This document shows positions 7,403 through 17,473 of a DNA stretch of 64,000 nucleotides, in pieces (within the stretch, counting starts at the first letter, position 1; every line of letters begins with the position of its first letter). Source of the DNA: Acetobacter nitrogenifigens DSM 23921 = NBRC 105050 (GTDB taxonomy: Bacteria > Pseudomonadota > Alphaproteobacteria > Acetobacterales > Acetobacteraceae); the NCBI RefSeq assembly GCF_000429165.1, contig NZ_KE386853.1, positions 176,513 to 240,512 of the forward strand, given 5' to 3'. The notes beneath the pieces were generated by a model, which saw only the letters and a program-made list of their open reading frames with translations, made no database searches and had not been told where the DNA came from. A program made the position numbers and the translations under genes.

Positions 7403-10400
7403 TCAGCCTCTGCCCGGATTGGGCGTTGGTTCGTGCGGCGGCGTGATTCCGCCGGACGCGTCACGCTCACGCCAGTTGCGCCACCGCAGCGCCAGATTAT
7501 CCAGAGCCAGATAGATGACGGGCGTGGTGAACAGCGTCAGCAACTGCGACAGCGCGAGACCGCCTATGATCGCAAGACCGAGCGGCCGTCGCAATTCGGA
7601 GCCTGTGCCTGTGGAGACAACCATTGGCAGCGCGCCGAGCATGGCGGCGAGCGTCGTCATCAGGATTGGCCGGAACCGCAGCGTCGCAGCCTGACGGATC
7701 GATTGCAGCGGCGGAAGGCCTTCGACGCGTTCGGCTTCCAGAGCGAAGTCGATCATCATGATCGCGTTTTTCTTCACGATGCCAATCAGCAGCACGATGC
7801 CGATAATGCCCATCACGTCGAGACCGGCTCCGGCGAGATCGAGCGTCAGGAGCGCTCCGATCGCGGCGGAGGGCAGCGTCGAGAGAATGGTGACCGGATG
7901 AACGAAGCTTTCGTACAGGATGCCGAGCACGATGTAGACCGCCACCAGTGCGGCCGCGACAAGGAACATCTCGTTGCCGAGCGATCCCTGGAACGCGGCG
8001 GCGGTGCCCTGGAAGGACGTCTGGAAGGACGCGGGCAGGGCGAGTTGATGTTCAACACGCTCGATAGCCGCTGTCGCCTGACCCAACGCGTAACCAGGGG
8101 CGACGTTGAAGGAGACGGTCGTCGCCGGAAACTGGCCAAAATGGGTGATCAGCAACGGCGCCGTATCGTGTGTGACCTTGGTGACAGCGGCCAGCGGCAC
8201 CAGCCCTGACGTGGGGGAGCGGGTCGGGCCAGAGGTGCTTTCTCCCGAATTGCTGGAAATTCCGGGCAGGTAGATTTGATTCAGTGAGTTCAGATCTTTC
8301 TGAAACTTCGGGTCTGCCTCAAGGATCACGCGGTACTGGTTCGATTGCGTGTAGATCGTCGAAATCTGACGTTGCCCAAAGGAATCGTAGAGCACGTTGT
8401 CGACGGTCTGCGGCGTGATCGAGAAGCGTGCGCCGGTCGCGCGGTCGAGCGTGACCCGGGCGACAAGACCTTCCGCCTGCAGATCGGACGTCACGTCGGA
8501 AAGAGAGGGCTCTTTCTGCAGCGCGGCTACCAGCTTGGGCACCCAGGTCTTGAACTGGTCATAGTCCGGGTTTTCAAGCAGGAACTGGTATTGCGTTGCG
8601 GCCACGGTGGTGTCGAGCGACAGATCCTGCACCGGCTGCAGGTAGAGCTTGATGCCTGCGATTGACGCGGTTTCCTGCGAGAGTCGCGCCGCGATCTCCT
8701 GCGCGTTCGCGCTGCGGTCGTCGTGCGGGCGCAGGTTGATCAGGAAACGTCCCTGATTCAACGTCGAGTTCTGGCCATCGACGCCGACGAAAGAGGACAG
8801 GGAAACGACGTCTTCGTCCTTCAGGATGGCGCGCGCCAGTTCCTGCTGGTGCTCCTTCATAGCATCGAAGGAGGTCGACTGCGCGGCGACGGAGATGCCC
8901 TGGATCACGCCGGTGTCCTGAACAGGGAAGAACCCCTTCGGAATCTCCCACGCCAGAAAGCCCGTGAGCACAAGTGTAAGACCGAACACTACGAGAGTCG
9001 CCGCCTGATGGGCCAGAACGAAGTCAAGACCACGGTCGTATGTTGCGATCAACCGGTTGGTCGCTATCTCGACGCGAGCGGACCAGCGCTGGAAGCGCGT
9101 ATGCGCTTCCGCTTCGTTGTGCGGGCGTTCGCTGAGCATGCGCGCGCACATCATTGGCACGAGCGTCAGCGACACCACGGCGGAGAGCACGATGGTGATG
9201 GCCAGCGTCAGTGCGAATTCGTGGAACAGGCGACCGACGACGTCGCCCATGAAGAGCAGCGGGATCAGCACCGCGATCAACGAGATCGTCAGCGAGATAA
9301 TGGTGAAGCCGATTTCGCCCGCGCCCTTGAGGGAGGCGGTCATGCGGTCTTCGCCCATCTCGATGTATCGGGCGATGTTCTCGATCATGACGATGGCGTC
9401 GTCGACCACGAAGCCGGTCGCGATGGTCAGTGACATCAGCGAGAGATTGTCGAGCGAGAAGCCCAACAGGTCCATCACCGCGAAAGTGCCGACGATCGAG
9501 AGGGGGACGGACAGGCTTGGGATGATCGTCGCGGGAATGTTGCGCAGGAAGACGAAGATCACCGCCACGACCAGAACCAGCGCCATGAACAGTTCGAACT
9601 CGACGTCGGCGACGGAGGCGCGGATGGTGGTCGTCCGGTCTGTCAGAAGTACGATGTCGATGCCGGGCGGCAGAGACAGCCGGAGGCGGGGCAGTTCCGC
9701 CTTGATGTTGTCGACGACGGAAATGACGTTCGCGCCAGGTTGACGCTGCACGTTGAGCACAAGGCCGGGTGTTGTGTTCGCCCATGCTGCAAGCTGCGTG
9801 TTCTCTGCGCCAATGACGACCGTGGCGACGTCCTTCATCCGGATCGGGCCGTTGTTTTGATACGCGATGACCTGATTCATCAGCTGGTCGATGCTGGCGA
9901 TCTGGCCATCGACGCGCAGCGTCGAAGCCCGCTGTGCCCCGTCGAAGGTGCCAGTCGGCGAGTTGACGTTCACGTTGCCGATGGTCGTGCGCAGGGTGTC
10001 CAGATCGACGCCAAAGGAAGTCAGTTTGGGAATGTTGACCCTGACGCGATAGGCCTTGCGGTTTCCACCCGAGAGCGTGACGAGGCCGACGCCGGAAATC
10101 TGACTGATTTTCTGCTCAAGACGTGTGTCGACGTAGTTCTCGACCTCCGGCAGGGGAATCGTTTTCGACGTGATCCCCAGCGTGATGACGGGCGTGTCAG
10201 CCGGATTTACCTTCGCATAGATCGGCGGAGCCGGAAGGTCGGTGGGAAGCAGGGAGTTGGCCTGATTGATTCCGGCCTGCACTTCCTGTTCGGCTACGTC
10301 CATCGACATGGTGAGCCCGAAGCGGAGCGTGATCACCGACGCACCGCCGGATGAGCGCGACGTCATCTGGTCGAGGCCGGGCATCTGCCCGAACTGCGTT

Positions 10401-10603
10401 TCCAGAGGCGCCGTCACTGAGGTCGCCATCACGTCCGGCCCGGCGCCCGGATAGAAGGTCTGCACGGTGATGGTCGGGTATTCGACCTGCGGCAGCGCAG
10501 ACACTGGCAGGAAGTGATAGCCCAGCAACCCCGCCATCAGGATGGCTAGCATCAGCAGCGTCGTCGCGACCGGCCGCTCGATGAAGATACGTGAAGGGTT
10601 CAC
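7403..10603 (-). CDS. RND efflux pump inner-membrane subunit, MdtB-like
   Basis: Second pump subunit of the operon, 1066 residues. It begins [18 protein letters not shown] and has [18 protein letters not shown] in TM4 with both proton-relay aspartates, [13 protein letters not shown] at the start of the second periplasmic half, and [18 protein letters not shown] near the end. These are all hallmarks of hydrophobe/amphiphile efflux RND proteins, closest in pattern to MdtB/MuxB. A shorter Ser/Thr/Gly/Pro-rich insert (bases about 8201-8254) occurs at the same place as the longer insert in the neighbouring pump. It starts 9 bp after the adaptor gene, so translation is probably coupled. Substrates cannot be told from the sequence. 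Confidence 0.95.
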   Translation of the reverse strand: MNPSRIFIERPVATTLLMLAILMAGLLGYHFLPVSALPQVEYPTITVQTFYPGAGPDVMATSVTAPLETQFGQMPGLDQMTSRSSGGASVITLRFGLTMSMDVAEQEVQAGINQANSLLPTDLPAPPIYAKVNPADTPVITLGITSKTIPLPEVENYVDTRLEQKISQISGVGLVTLSGGNRKAYRVRVNIPKLTSFGVDLDTLRTTIGNVNVNSPTGTFDGAQRASTLRVDGQIASIDQLMNQVIAYQNNGPIRMKDVATVVIGAENTQLAAWANTTPGLVLNVQRQPGANVISVVDNIKAELPRLRLSLPPGIDIVLLTDRTTTIRASVADVEFELFMALVLVVAVIFVFLRNIPATIIPSLSVPLSIVGTFAVMDLLGFSLDNLSLMSLTIATGFVVDDAIVMIENIARYIEMGEDRMTASLKGAGEIGFTIISLTISLIAVLIPLLFMGDVVGRLFHEFALTLAITIVLSAVVSLTLVPMMCARMLSERPHNEAEAHTRFQRWSARVEIATNRLIATYDRGLDFVLAHQAATLVVFGLTLVLTGFLAWEIPKGFFPVQDTGVIQGISVAAQSTSFDAMKEHQQELARAILKDEDVVSLSSFVGVDGQNSTLNQGRFLINLRPHDDRSANAQEIAARLSQETASIAGIKLYLQPVQDLSLDTTVAATQYQFLLENPDYDQFKTWVPKLVAALQKEPSLSDVTSDLQAEGLVARVTLDRATGARFSITPQTVDNVLYDSFGQRQISTIYTQSNQYRVILEADPKFQKDLNSLNQIYLPGISSNSGESTSGPTRSPTSGLVPLAAVTKVTHDTAPLLITHFGQFPATTVSFNVAPGYALGQATAAIERVEHQLALPASFQTSFQGTAAAFQGSLGNEMFLVAAALVAVYIVLGILYESFVHPVTILSTLPSAAIGALLTLDLAGAGLDVMGIIGIVLLIGIVKKNAIMMIDFALEAERVEGLPPLQSIRQAATLRFRPILMTTLAAMLGALPMVVSTGTGSELRRPLGLAIIGGLALSQLLTLFTTPVIYLALDNLALRWRNWRERDASGGITPPHEPTPNPGRG

Positions 10604-10612
10604 GGGCGACCG

Positions 10613-11866
10613 TCAGTTAGAGTGGTGTCTGTGGTGGGTCGTGGCGGGCGCGTTGTCGTTCGCCCCGGATGGATGATCCGCGGGAATGGTCACTTTCGCG
10701 CCTGACCGCAGGTGATCGGTGCCGTCCGTCACAACCCTGTCTCCGGCGTTCAGTCCGGAGGCGACGACAGTGCGCGAGCCGTCGGAAATGCCTGGCTTGA
10801 CGTTTCTGACCTCAACTGTGTCATCGGCTTTCACGACATAGACGAACTGCCCGTTCGGACCGGTCTGCAGGGCGTTGGTCGGGACGATGATTGCGTCCTG
10901 AAGCGTGTTGACCAGCAGGCGAGCGTTCACGAACTGATTGGGGAACAGGTGTTCGTCGTCGTTCGTGAAGATGGCGCGCAGACGCACTGTGCCTGTGGAT
11001 GTGTCGATTTCGCTGTCCAGCGCGCTGACCGTGCCGGACGCGATTTTCTCGGTGTTCGAGCTGTTCCAGGCGTCGACAGGCAGCGATCCGATTGCGTGCA
11101 GGCGATCCATGACCTGCGGCAACTGGTCCTGTGGCAGCGTGAAGATCACGGAAATCGGCTGCATCTGTGTGAGCACGACCAGGCCGCCGGATTGTCCTGC
11201 GGTGACATAGTTGCCTTTGTCGACCACGCGAATGCCGACGCGACCGTCAACGGGCGCGATGATGTGGCAATAGACGAGTTGCAGTTTCTCGTTATCAACC
11301 AGAGCCTGATCCGTCTTTACGGTGCCTTCGTACTGTTCGACCGTGAATTCCTGGTCCCGCGCGGTCATCGCCGCGACGCTGTCCTGCTTGATCAGCTTCT
11401 GATAGCGGGCGTTGTCCACGCGCGCCTTGTCGAGCAGCGCCTGATCCTGAGCGAGCTGCCCTTCGTACTGCGCGAGCAGAACTTCATACGGGCGGGTGTC
11501 GATCACTTCGAGAAGGTCGCCTTTTTTGACGTGCTGTCCCTCGGTGAATTTGACGTCCATCAGATAGCCGTCGACGCGCGGCATCACGGTGACGTTGGTG
11601 ATGGGCACCACGGTCCCCAGTTCCGTGAGGACCACAGGCATGGATCCGGTCGTGACCGTCTCCACAGCCACCGGCTGCGATTCATCAGAGGCTGCGCCGG
11701 GTGGCCCGCCGCCTGAACGACCGTTCTTGTGGCGCAGAAGAGCGAATGCGACCACCGCGACAAGTGCGACCCCGATGAGAACGCCTATCCATCGCCGACG
11801 TCGGCGAGGGGCTGTCGCTGCGGGTGAGGTGGAAGTTGGGCGGCCGCCCGAAATGTGTTGATCCAT
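10613..11866 (-). CDS. RND efflux periplasmic adaptor (membrane fusion protein, MdtA-like)
   Basis: The adaptor joins the inner-membrane pump to the outer-membrane channel. The 417-residue protein has an Arg-rich N-terminal cytoplasmic stretch (RRRRWIG), one transmembrane segment (about residues 28-44), a lipoyl-like half-motif (VDGYLMDVKFTEGQHVKKGD), a coiled-coil hairpin near 130-200, the second lipoyl half (IIAPVDGRVGIRVVDKGNYV), then beta-barrel and membrane-proximal domains. The C-terminus is His-rich (TTHHRHHSN). It is first in the four-gene operon; the promoter should be upstream of 11866. No regulator gene adjoins it. Confidence 0.95.
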   Translation of the reverse strand: MDQHISGGRPTSTSPAATAPRRRRRWIGVLIGVALVAVVAFALLRHKNGRSGGGPPGAASDESQPVAVETVTTGSMPVVLTELGTVVPITNVTVMPRVDGYLMDVKFTEGQHVKKGDLLEVIDTRPYEVLLAQYEGQLAQDQALLDKARVDNARYQKLIKQDSVAAMTARDQEFTVEQYEGTVKTDQALVDNEKLQLVYCHIIAPVDGRVGIRVVDKGNYVTAGQSGGLVVLTQMQPISVIFTLPQDQLPQVMDRLHAIGSLPVDAWNSSNTEKIASGTVSALDSEIDTSTGTVRLRAIFTNDDEHLFPNQFVNARLLVNTLQDAIIVPTNALQTGPNGQFVYVVKADDTVEVRNVKPGISDGSRTVVASGLNAGDRVVTDGTDHLRSGAKVTIPADHPSGANDNAPATTHHRHHSN

Positions 11867-12500
11867 GTATTATGCCGTTTTCCGTCCACCAAAATCTGCC
11901 ATGCGACGCCCCAGAACCGGATGCTCCCTCGGTGTCCGCAGGAGATCGGTGACCACACGCCCTCCCGCAGGTGGGGCGTCGGGGGCATGTGCATTTCGGT
12001 GTTCGTAATAGCAGTAAATCGGGGCGTCCGCATCGTCGCCGCTGGCGCGCTTCCGACGCATGAGAATACGCGGTCGGAACAATTGGATCGCAGGGAGAGT
12101 GTTTTTAATTATTTGATATTAAAGTGTTTTTTTTTCAGGTTTGCGGGTCGGTTTCTAAAATTGGCCTAATTTAATGAAATAATGTTTATATTTCGAAACG
12201 GCACGATGGGTAACGCAGATGTTCGGCATGTCGTGAACGGCGCTTCGCCAGAAACATCAGGGCTAATTTTCCCACTCAGGAATATGTTTGGGGCAAAGAA
12301 TCTGCAAGACATCTTTTGTCATGATTTCGTGTCCACCATCGATCGGAGCGAGGGTGACGACCTGCGTCAGCGTCAATACGTCGTCCGCGCCTGAACGACC
12401 TGAGGGCGGGTTGCTATTTTTCAGTTGCAAAGAGGGCGGAAAACGCCGGAAAAGATGCGGTCCGGTCCATGATGTGACCTCTTTTTCGTCAGGTGTTCCT
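11867..12500. other. AT-rich divergent intergenic region between efflux operon and ankyrin gene
   Basis: No gene is supported in these 634 bp. The stretch 12080-12210 is clearly AT-rich against the surroundings, with a T9 run at 12127-12135 and TTAA/TAATTT motifs, and probably holds promoters. Near the efflux operon, CGCCC at about 11960 pairs with GGGCG about ten bases on, and GACGCCCC near 11920 has a distant inverse copy GGGGCGTC near 11976. In-frame codons upstream of 12501 in the ankyrin frame lack export features and were not included. Confidence 0.45.
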
Positions 12501-13163
12501 ATGCGTGTTTTGAGCGGCGTCAACCAGAGCGAAGCGCCTAGCAGGCAGCGCTCTTCGGCGCGCGTTTTTGGAGCGCTTTTGATCGTTGGTCTCGGCGCCC
12601 TCGTGGCGCCTTTGCACAGCGCTCATGCGCAGGACGCAGATCAGGCTGAGGCTGAAGCTGATGCTGAAGACGCGGCCAAGCGTGCGGAGTCCAAGCGGGC
12701 AGCCAAGATGGCGGCGCCGCCCGCGGCCCTGCCGGGCGCTGAATCGAACGAAGGCGAAGCCGGGCATTCGAATATGGATATCGAGCCGACTGCCGCTCTC
12801 TTTGAGTCCATCGATCGTGGCAGCCTCAGCGCCGCCAAGGAGGCGTTGGGGCGCGGCGCCGACATGAACGGAAAGAACGTGTTGGGTCAGACCCCGCTCG
12901 ATATGGCGATTGATCTGAACCGCAACGACATCATGTTTTTCCTGCTGTCCATGCGGGGGCTTGATACGTCTCAGCCGACTACGACGACGACCGTCGATAG
13001 CAGCTCGGTCAAAATTGCTGGTGGTTCCGGCAGTCTGACAATCGGCGGCAAGGCGTCGCGCGGAAATAAAGCCGGGGCGATGGCGGTGGCGGACCGACGC
13101 TATGACGCATCCGGTGGCGCAGCTCGTCCTGCTGAGGGCTTTCTCGGATTCGGCGGAAGCTGA
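12501..13163 (+). CDS. Exported ankyrin-repeat protein
   Basis: The 220-residue product has a signal peptide (positive n-region SRQRSSAR, hydrophobic core FGALLIVGLGALVAPL, cleavage site AHA-QD near residue 43). A low-complexity Ala/Glu/Asp/Lys stretch of about 35 residues follows, then a single ankyrin unit (about 95-150: GRGADMNGKNVLGQTPLDMAID), then a Thr/Ser/Gly-rich tail. The start at 12501 is chosen because the signal peptide begins there; a longer in-frame start exists at 12288 but would bury it. It is probably periplasmic and protein-binding. No partner is evident; it converges with ccrM 120 bp away. Function unknown. Confidence 0.75.
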   Translation: MRVLSGVNQSEAPSRQRSSARVFGALLIVGLGALVAPLHSAHAQDADQAEAEADAEDAAKRAESKRAAKMAAPPAALPGAESNEGEAGHSNMDIEPTAALFESIDRGSLSAAKEALGRGADMNGKNVLGQTPLDMAIDLNRNDIMFFLLSMRGLDTSQPTTTTTVDSSSVKIAGGSGSLTIGGKASRGNKAGAMAVADRRYDASGGAARPAEGFLGFGGS

Positions 13164-13283
13164 TCAGCCCTGCCTCCGAGAAGGAGTGAAGAGCCAGGCG
13201 GCCGGTTCTAAGCCGTATTTTTGTATTGTGGGGCTTCGGGAGGCGCCCGACGGTTGTTGAAACGAACCATCGGGTGGCTGTGT

Positions 13284-14462
13284 TCAGCCTGCAATCGCTG
13301 AACGCTCGTTCGGCAGGTCACTGATGTCGGTCATTTCCTGACCTTCAGGCTGTGCTGCAGCCACGTTCTCTGTCGACTCCTGCGCTTGGCTCTCGGCGCG
13401 AAGGGCGTCGAGCGGGACAAGCTCGCCGTCCCGGTCAACGTGCCAGAACGTCCAGCCATTGCACGACGGCGCGTTGGTCAGCATCGCGCCGAGTTTGTGG
13501 ATCGAGCCGCGCTTTGCGCCGCAGATCAGTGTGCCGTCGGGCGATACCGTTGCGAACAGGCGGCGGCTCTTGTCGCAGACGATGGAGCCGGGGGCGATGA
13601 AGTTCCTTTCGACGAGGCTACCGAACGGGACGCGTGGGGCTTCGCGCTTCATTGGCGTCGTCGCCACAGCGTCGTGCGGCAGAGGGGTCTCACGTCGGAC
13701 GCGCCCGATTGCGGCTTCCGCGTAATCAGGATGACGTTCGATGCCGATGAAACGGCGTCTCAGGCGTTTCGCCATCGCCGCGGTGGTGCCTGTTCCGGCG
13801 AAAGGGTCCAGCACGACGTCATCGGCTGCGGTCGAAGACACCAGAACGCGGTGCAGCAGGCTTTCCGGCTTTTGGGTCGGATGCAGCTTCAGGCCGTGCC
13901 CGTTGCGCAGGCGCTCGCCGCCGGTGCAGAGGGGCAGGTACCAATCGGACCGCATCTGCACGTCGTCGTTCAGGGCCTTCATTGCCTGATAGTTGAAGCG
14001 GTAGCGGCTGTCCTGTCCGCGCGCAGCCCATATCATCGTCTCGTGCGCGTTGGTGAAGCGGCGTCCCCGAAAGTTCGGCATCGGGTTCGATTTTCTCCAA
14101 ACGATATCGTTGAGAATCCAGAATCCGAGATCCTGCAGGATCGCGCCGATGCGGAAGATGTTGTGATAGGATCCGATGACCCAGATCGTGCCGTCCTTGC
14201 GGAGAAGGCGGCGGGCCTCGCTCAGCCAGTCGCGTGTGAAGCGGTCATAGGCGGCAAGGTCCGAGAATTTGTCCCAGTCGTCGTCCACGCCGTCGACGAC
14301 CGTGTCGTCCGGGCGGCGCAGTTCTCCGCGAAGCTGCAGATTATACGGGGGGTCGGCGAAAATGCAGTCAACGCTGCCGCTCGGCAGCATGCGCATGACT
14401 TCCACGCATTCGCCCCGAAGAATTTGATCCAGAGGCAGTTCCATAGCTGTAGCGCCGCTCAT
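13284..14462 (-). CDS. ccrM: CcrM-type adenine-N6 DNA methyltransferase (GANTC)
   Basis: Methylates the adenine of GANTC, the cell-cycle-linked mark of alphaproteobacteria. The 392-residue protein has beta-class motif order: catalytic DPPYNLQL at 37-44, then FAGTGTT (221-227) for S-adenosylmethionine binding. The C-terminal part (about 270-350: [17 protein letters not shown], then [13 protein letters not shown]) is the RAMA-like DNA-binding extension typical of CcrM. About 30 extra acidic/polar residues end the protein. It overlaps rnhB by 4 bp (ATGA), so the two are translationally coupled. GANTC specificity is inferred from family resemblance. Nine GANTC sites lie upstream of the operon. 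Confidence 0.93.
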   Translation of the reverse strand: MSGATAMELPLDQILRGECVEVMRMLPSGSVDCIFADPPYNLQLRGELRRPDDTVVDGVDDDWDKFSDLAAYDRFTRDWLSEARRLLRKDGTIWVIGSYHNIFRIGAILQDLGFWILNDIVWRKSNPMPNFRGRRFTNAHETMIWAARGQDSRYRFNYQAMKALNDDVQMRSDWYLPLCTGGERLRNGHGLKLHPTQKPESLLHRVLVSSTAADDVVLDPFAGTGTTAAMAKRLRRRFIGIERHPDYAEAAIGRVRRETPLPHDAVATTPMKREAPRVPFGSLVERNFIAPGSIVCDKSRRLFATVSPDGTLICGAKRGSIHKLGAMLTNAPSCNGWTFWHVDRDGELVPLDALRAESQAQESTENVAAAQPEGQEMTDISDLPNERSAIAG

Positions 14463-15133
14463 CGGGCCTCTCCTTCGGCGAACGCCGCGTGATGTGTCTG
14501 TCCATTGCGGCTTGCCGCCGCGCCAAATAGTTCGAGTTGTCGTCTTACTGTGCCGAAACTGCGCCGGTGATGCGGCGTGCAGCCATGCGCGCCGATGGCG
14601 GCGCGGTGCTCTGCGGTGCCGTATCCCGCGTTGCGCGCCCAGCCATATCCGGGCCAGCGATCATCAAGGCGCGCCATGATGCGGTCGCGCGTGACCTTCG
14701 CGACGATGGAGGCTGCGGCGATCGAGAGGGACACGCGGTCTCCTCCAACGATCGTGCGGGCTGGCACGCCAAGATCGGGAAGGCGGTTGCCGTCGACCAG
14801 CGCCATGTCGGGCGGGGAGGGAAGGCGCTCAACTGCGCGCTTCATGGCGAGTTGCGCCGCACGCAGGATGTTGAGCGTCCCGATTTCGCCGACTGACGCC
14901 GCGCCCACTCCGATCTCGACGCCGGGAGCCTCATGGATGCGGTGCGCAAGATGCTCGCGTTTGCGGGCGTCGAGGGCTTTTGAATCGTCGATGGCGTCCA
15001 GAAGGTCCTCGGGTACGCCGGATGCGAACACCACAGCAGCTGCGACAACCGGGCCAGCGAGGGGGCCGCACCCCACTTCGTCAATACCGGCCACACGTCC
15101 CCGATGCTCCGATTCGTACGCGAAATCCGGCAT
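14459..15133 (-). CDS. rnhB: Ribonuclease HII
   Basis: Cuts RNA in RNA:DNA hybrids and at single ribonucleotides in DNA. The 224-residue protein carries [17 protein letters not shown] (first catalytic Asp-Glu pair), DDSKAL, ALVDGN (third catalytic Asp) and [12 protein letters not shown], all signature motifs of RNase HII. The start has a good purine-rich ribosome-binding site (AAGGAAGGA) just upstream. It is first in the rnhB-ccrM operon. The leader upstream of the start contains a 9-bp stem-loop and the GANTC cluster, so rnhB expression should follow the same control as ccrM. Confidence 0.95.
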   Translation of the reverse strand: MPDFAYESEHRGRVAGIDEVGCGPLAGPVVAAAVVFASGVPEDLLDAIDDSKALDARKREHLAHRIHEAPGVEIGVGAASVGEIGTLNILRAAQLAMKRAVERLPSPPDMALVDGNRLPDLGVPARTIVGGDRVSLSIAAASIVAKVTRDRIMARLDDRWPGYGWARNAGYGTAEHRAAIGAHGCTPHHRRSFGTVRRQLELFGAAASRNGQTHHAAFAEGEAR

Positions 15134-15360
15134 GAGGATCCTTCCTTGAAAATCGACGACTCGGTTATTTTTACCGAGTCGTTCGAATCATGACTCGGAT
15201 GAAAGGAAAACCATTTTTATGGGGGGGCGCGCAAGAGTCGGTGCGAGAAAAATCTCGAATCGGGTTTCGGCGGAAGTTGCACGCCGCGGAAACGGCCGGT
15301 TTTGGAGTCGGTCTCGGCGGACGATTCGCTGAAGTCAAAAGGGGGAGGGCTGGGATTCGC
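15134..15360 (-). promoter_or_regulatory. rnhB-ccrM upstream region with nine GANTC sites
   Basis: GANTC occurs at 15158, 15176, 15185, 15192, 15235, 15257, 15305, 15323 and 15354 (first base of each), plus one at 15111 inside the rnhB start. At random under this base composition fewer than one would be expected per 200 bp. These are candidate CcrM methylation sites controlling the operon that encodes CcrM. A possible -10-like CATAAAAAT is near 15215-15223 on the minus strand. No TTAA-N7-TTAA CtrA box was found here. The sites are directly seen; the control role is inferred. Confidence 0.7.
15157..15181 (-). promoter_or_regulatory. Leader stem-loop of rnhB-ccrM with GANTC in both arms
   Basis: CGACTCGGT (15157-15165) and ACCGAGTCG (15173-15181) form a perfect 9-bp inverted repeat with a 7-base A/T-rich loop. 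A third copy of the half-site (GACTCGG at 15192-15198) could pair with the middle one instead. It lies 24 bp before the rnhB start. Confidence 0.65.
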
Positions 15361-15385
15361 GCGCTCGAAGAGCGTCGGGTGAGGA

Positions 15386-15420
15386 AAGAAAAAAGGCGCC
15401 GGACGTTTCCGTCCGGCGCC
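15386..15420 (-). terminator. Intrinsic terminator of the CsbD-like gene
   Basis: A perfect 11-bp stem GGCGCCGGACG/CGTCCGGCGCC (15395-15405 with 15410-15420), with a 4-base loop, is followed on the minus strand by a T-run (A-run 15386-15394 on the plus strand). It lies 10 bp after the stop of the gene ending at 15430. Confidence 0.92.
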
Positions 15421-15429
15421 CTTTCAGGA

Positions 15430-15738
15430 TCAGGCTTTCTTTTTGCCCCGTGGCAGAAGTATCCAGCCCAGAAGCAGGCCTGAGACCCAGGCGACGCCGA
15501 TCGAGAGCAAAGGCTTGTCACGGACAAAGGTCACCGCCTTTTCGACGGCGCTTTCTCCGCCGTCGTAAAGATCGGCGAATTCTTCACGCGCCAGGCCTGC
15601 GAGCTGATCGACCTTGCCTTCGGCCTGTAGTCCAATGTCGCCAGTCAAGCCGCCAACAGCGTCTTTGACGTGCCCTTTGGCGTTATCGATCTTGCCATGA
15701 AGCTTCTCGACTTTGGTGTTGATCTTGTCGTCGGCCAT
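15430..15738 (-). CDS. CsbD-like stress protein with C-terminal membrane anchor
   Basis: The 102-residue protein starts with a CsbD-like segment (KINTKVEKLHGKIDNAKGHVKDAVGGLTGD and AEGKVDQLAG, written here as two adjoining parts; residues about 4-50), a small helical family induced under stress in many bacteria. After a linker comes a C-terminal module like the ElaB/YqjD/DUF883 family: AVTFVRDKPLLSIGVA, one transmembrane helix and a basic end RGKKKA. So it may tether a CsbD domain or the ribosome to the inner membrane, as proposed for YqjD-type proteins. It is monocistronic with its own terminator. Confidence 0.8.
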   Translation of the reverse strand: MADDKINTKVEKLHGKIDNAKGHVKDAVGGLTGDIGLQAEGKVDQLAGLAREEFADLYDGGESAVEKAVTFVRDKPLLSIGVAWVSGLLLGWILLPRGKKKA

Positions 15739-16033
15739 CAGTTCGTCCTCTCTCTGTCTGCTGGTCCCAGGCTTACGGGCGTGGGGCGGCCCCTAATCGT
15801 ACACATTCCGGCCCGGCGGTGCGATAAATTGGCGTAAGGATTTCTTTTCGGAGCGCCAGATCCGCCCCGCCGTAACGTCAACGCGCTCGTTCGCCGGCCG
15901 TTGCGCCTGTCTGTCGCTACAAATTTGGAATGCGCCAAAGCAGCCGGTCGCCGGAATCAACGTATCCGTGATCGGAAACGGGCACAGTAATGTGGGCGTG
16001 TGGTTGCATCGCGAACGGAAAAGCAGTTTTTCG

Positions 16034-17473
16034 ATGCTTATGCCCGTGCTGCGCCAATCCAGGATCATAGCGCTTACTGTCTCTAGCCTCCTGCTGATGG
16101 AGCAGATTGACGGAACGATTCTGGCGACGGCGCTGCCTTCCATCGCGCAGTCGCTGGGCGTCGATCCGGTGTCAGCTTCCGTCGCCCTGACGTCCTACAT
16201 CGTCGGGCTGGCGATTTTTATCCCCGTCTCAGGCGCATTGGCTGACAGGCTGGGCAGCCGGACGGTTCTTCTCGCTGCCGTATCGTTCTTCATCGTCTGT
16301 TCGATGATCTGCGGTCAGGCCGACAGCCTGCCAGTGCTCGCGGCCGGACGAATGGCGCAGGGCATAGGCGGGGCGCTGATGGTTCCGGTGGGGCGTCTGG
16401 TGCTGCTGCGAAGCGTGGCCAAGGCGGAGCTTCTGGGCACGATGATGTGGATGATGTTGCCAGCCACGTTGGGGCCGATGCTCGGGCCGGTCGCGGGCGG
16501 CTTCATCACGACGGCGTTGTCGTGGCGGTGGACGTTCTACATCAATGTGCCCGTGGGCCTGCTCGGTCTTTTTCTGACATGGCGCTATATTCCACAAATT
16601 CGTGAAAAGCGGAGCGCGCCGTTCGATGCGAAGGGCGCGGTGCTCGCCGGCGGAGGTCTGGCTTTGCTCTCCATGGGAGCGGAGATGATCAGCCATAACG
16701 CCCGGCCTTATTCCCTTTCGATGGCGCTGTTGGCTGCTGGTGCGGGTCTGTTCTTCGGGTATTTCCGGCATATGCGTGGCATCGAAAATCCGGTGCTCGA
16801 CTTCAGGCTTATGGATGTGCCGACCTTCAGGCAATCTGTGCTCGGCGGCGCGTTTTCCCGTATCGCCGTCGGTGCGCTTCCTTTCCTGCTGCCGTCTCTT
16901 CTGCAGTTGGGGTTCGGCCTCAACGCGGCGCAGAGCGGGCTTGTGACCTTCGCGGCGCCGATAGGAGCCCTTGGATCGCGCCTGTTTGCGACGCGGATGT
17001 TTCGACGTTTCGGCTTTAGAAATGTCATGATGGCGACGGGGTTTTCGGCTTTCGTAACTTTTGCGACCATCTCGGCCTTTCGTCCCGGCTGGCCGGTTGA
17101 GCTGTTGACAGTTGTTCTTGCGTTTTCCGGCGCCATTCAGGCCCTGCAGTTTTCCGCCTACAATTCTATTGCCTATGCCGACCTTCCGGAAAACAGAATG
17201 AGTGCGGCTACGAGTTTCTACTCCACCTTTCAGCAGGTGATGCTTTCGGCCGGAATATGCTTCGCGGCGTTGGCGGTGACGGTGTCGCGTGCGATTTTCG
17301 GACATGCTCAGGTGACAGTCGCCGATTTCGACGCCGGTTTCCTTGTGACAGGGGTGATTTCGTTGTTGGCGGTTCCCATGGCGGCAATGCTGGCGCCGGA
17401 TGCCGGGGTAAGCGTCAGCGGGCACGCGCGGTTTCAGAAGGTGGAGCAGGCGCCGGAGAAAAAGGTGGCGTAG
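16034..17473 (+). CDS. MFS multidrug exporter, DHA2 (EmrB/QacA-like) family
   Basis: Proton-antiport transporter of the inner membrane. It shows the DHA2 signatures: TILATALPSIAQSLG in TM1 (motif D1), GALADRLGSR in the TM2-TM3 loop (motif A), and GPMLGPVAGGF in TM5 (antiporter motif C). Hydrophobicity suggests about 14 helices over 479 residues. I place the start at the ATG just before TM1; a GTG at 15968 would add 22 polar residues. The substrate is unknown. It is a single gene, with no regulator next to it; downstream is a 400-bp gap. Confidence 0.88.
   Translation: MLMPVLRQSRIIALTVSSLLLMEQIDGTILATALPSIAQSLGVDPVSASVALTSYIVGLAIFIPVSGALADRLGSRTVLLAAVSFFIVCSMICGQADSLPVLAAGRMAQGIGGALMVPVGRLVLLRSVAKAELLGTMMWMMLPATLGPMLGPVAGGFITTALSWRWTFYINVPVGLLGLFLTWRYIPQIREKRSAPFDAKGAVLAGGGLALLSMGAEMISHNARPYSLSMALLAAGAGLFFGYFRHMRGIENPVLDFRLMDVPTFRQSVLGGAFSRIAVGALPFLLPSLLQLGFGLNAAQSGLVTFAAPIGALGSRLFATRMFRRFGFRNVMMATGFSAFVTFATISAFRPGWPVELLTVVLAFSGAIQALQFSAYNSIAYADLPENRMSAATSFYSTFQQVMLSAGICFAALAVTVSRAIFGHAQVTVADFDAGFLVTGVISLLAVPMAAMLAPDAGVSVSGHARFQKVEQAPEKKVA

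Noticed and set aside
5930..8209. A long 759-codon open frame on the plus strand across the RND genes
   Set aside because: It is antisense to two clear RND pumps, its protein is His/Arg/Asp-rich with no family features, and long antisense frames are common in GC-rich genes.
15181..15195. GTTCGAATC next to a hairpin, also like a tRNA T-loop
   Set aside because: No other tRNA arms are present; the bases are explained by the GANTC inverted repeats.
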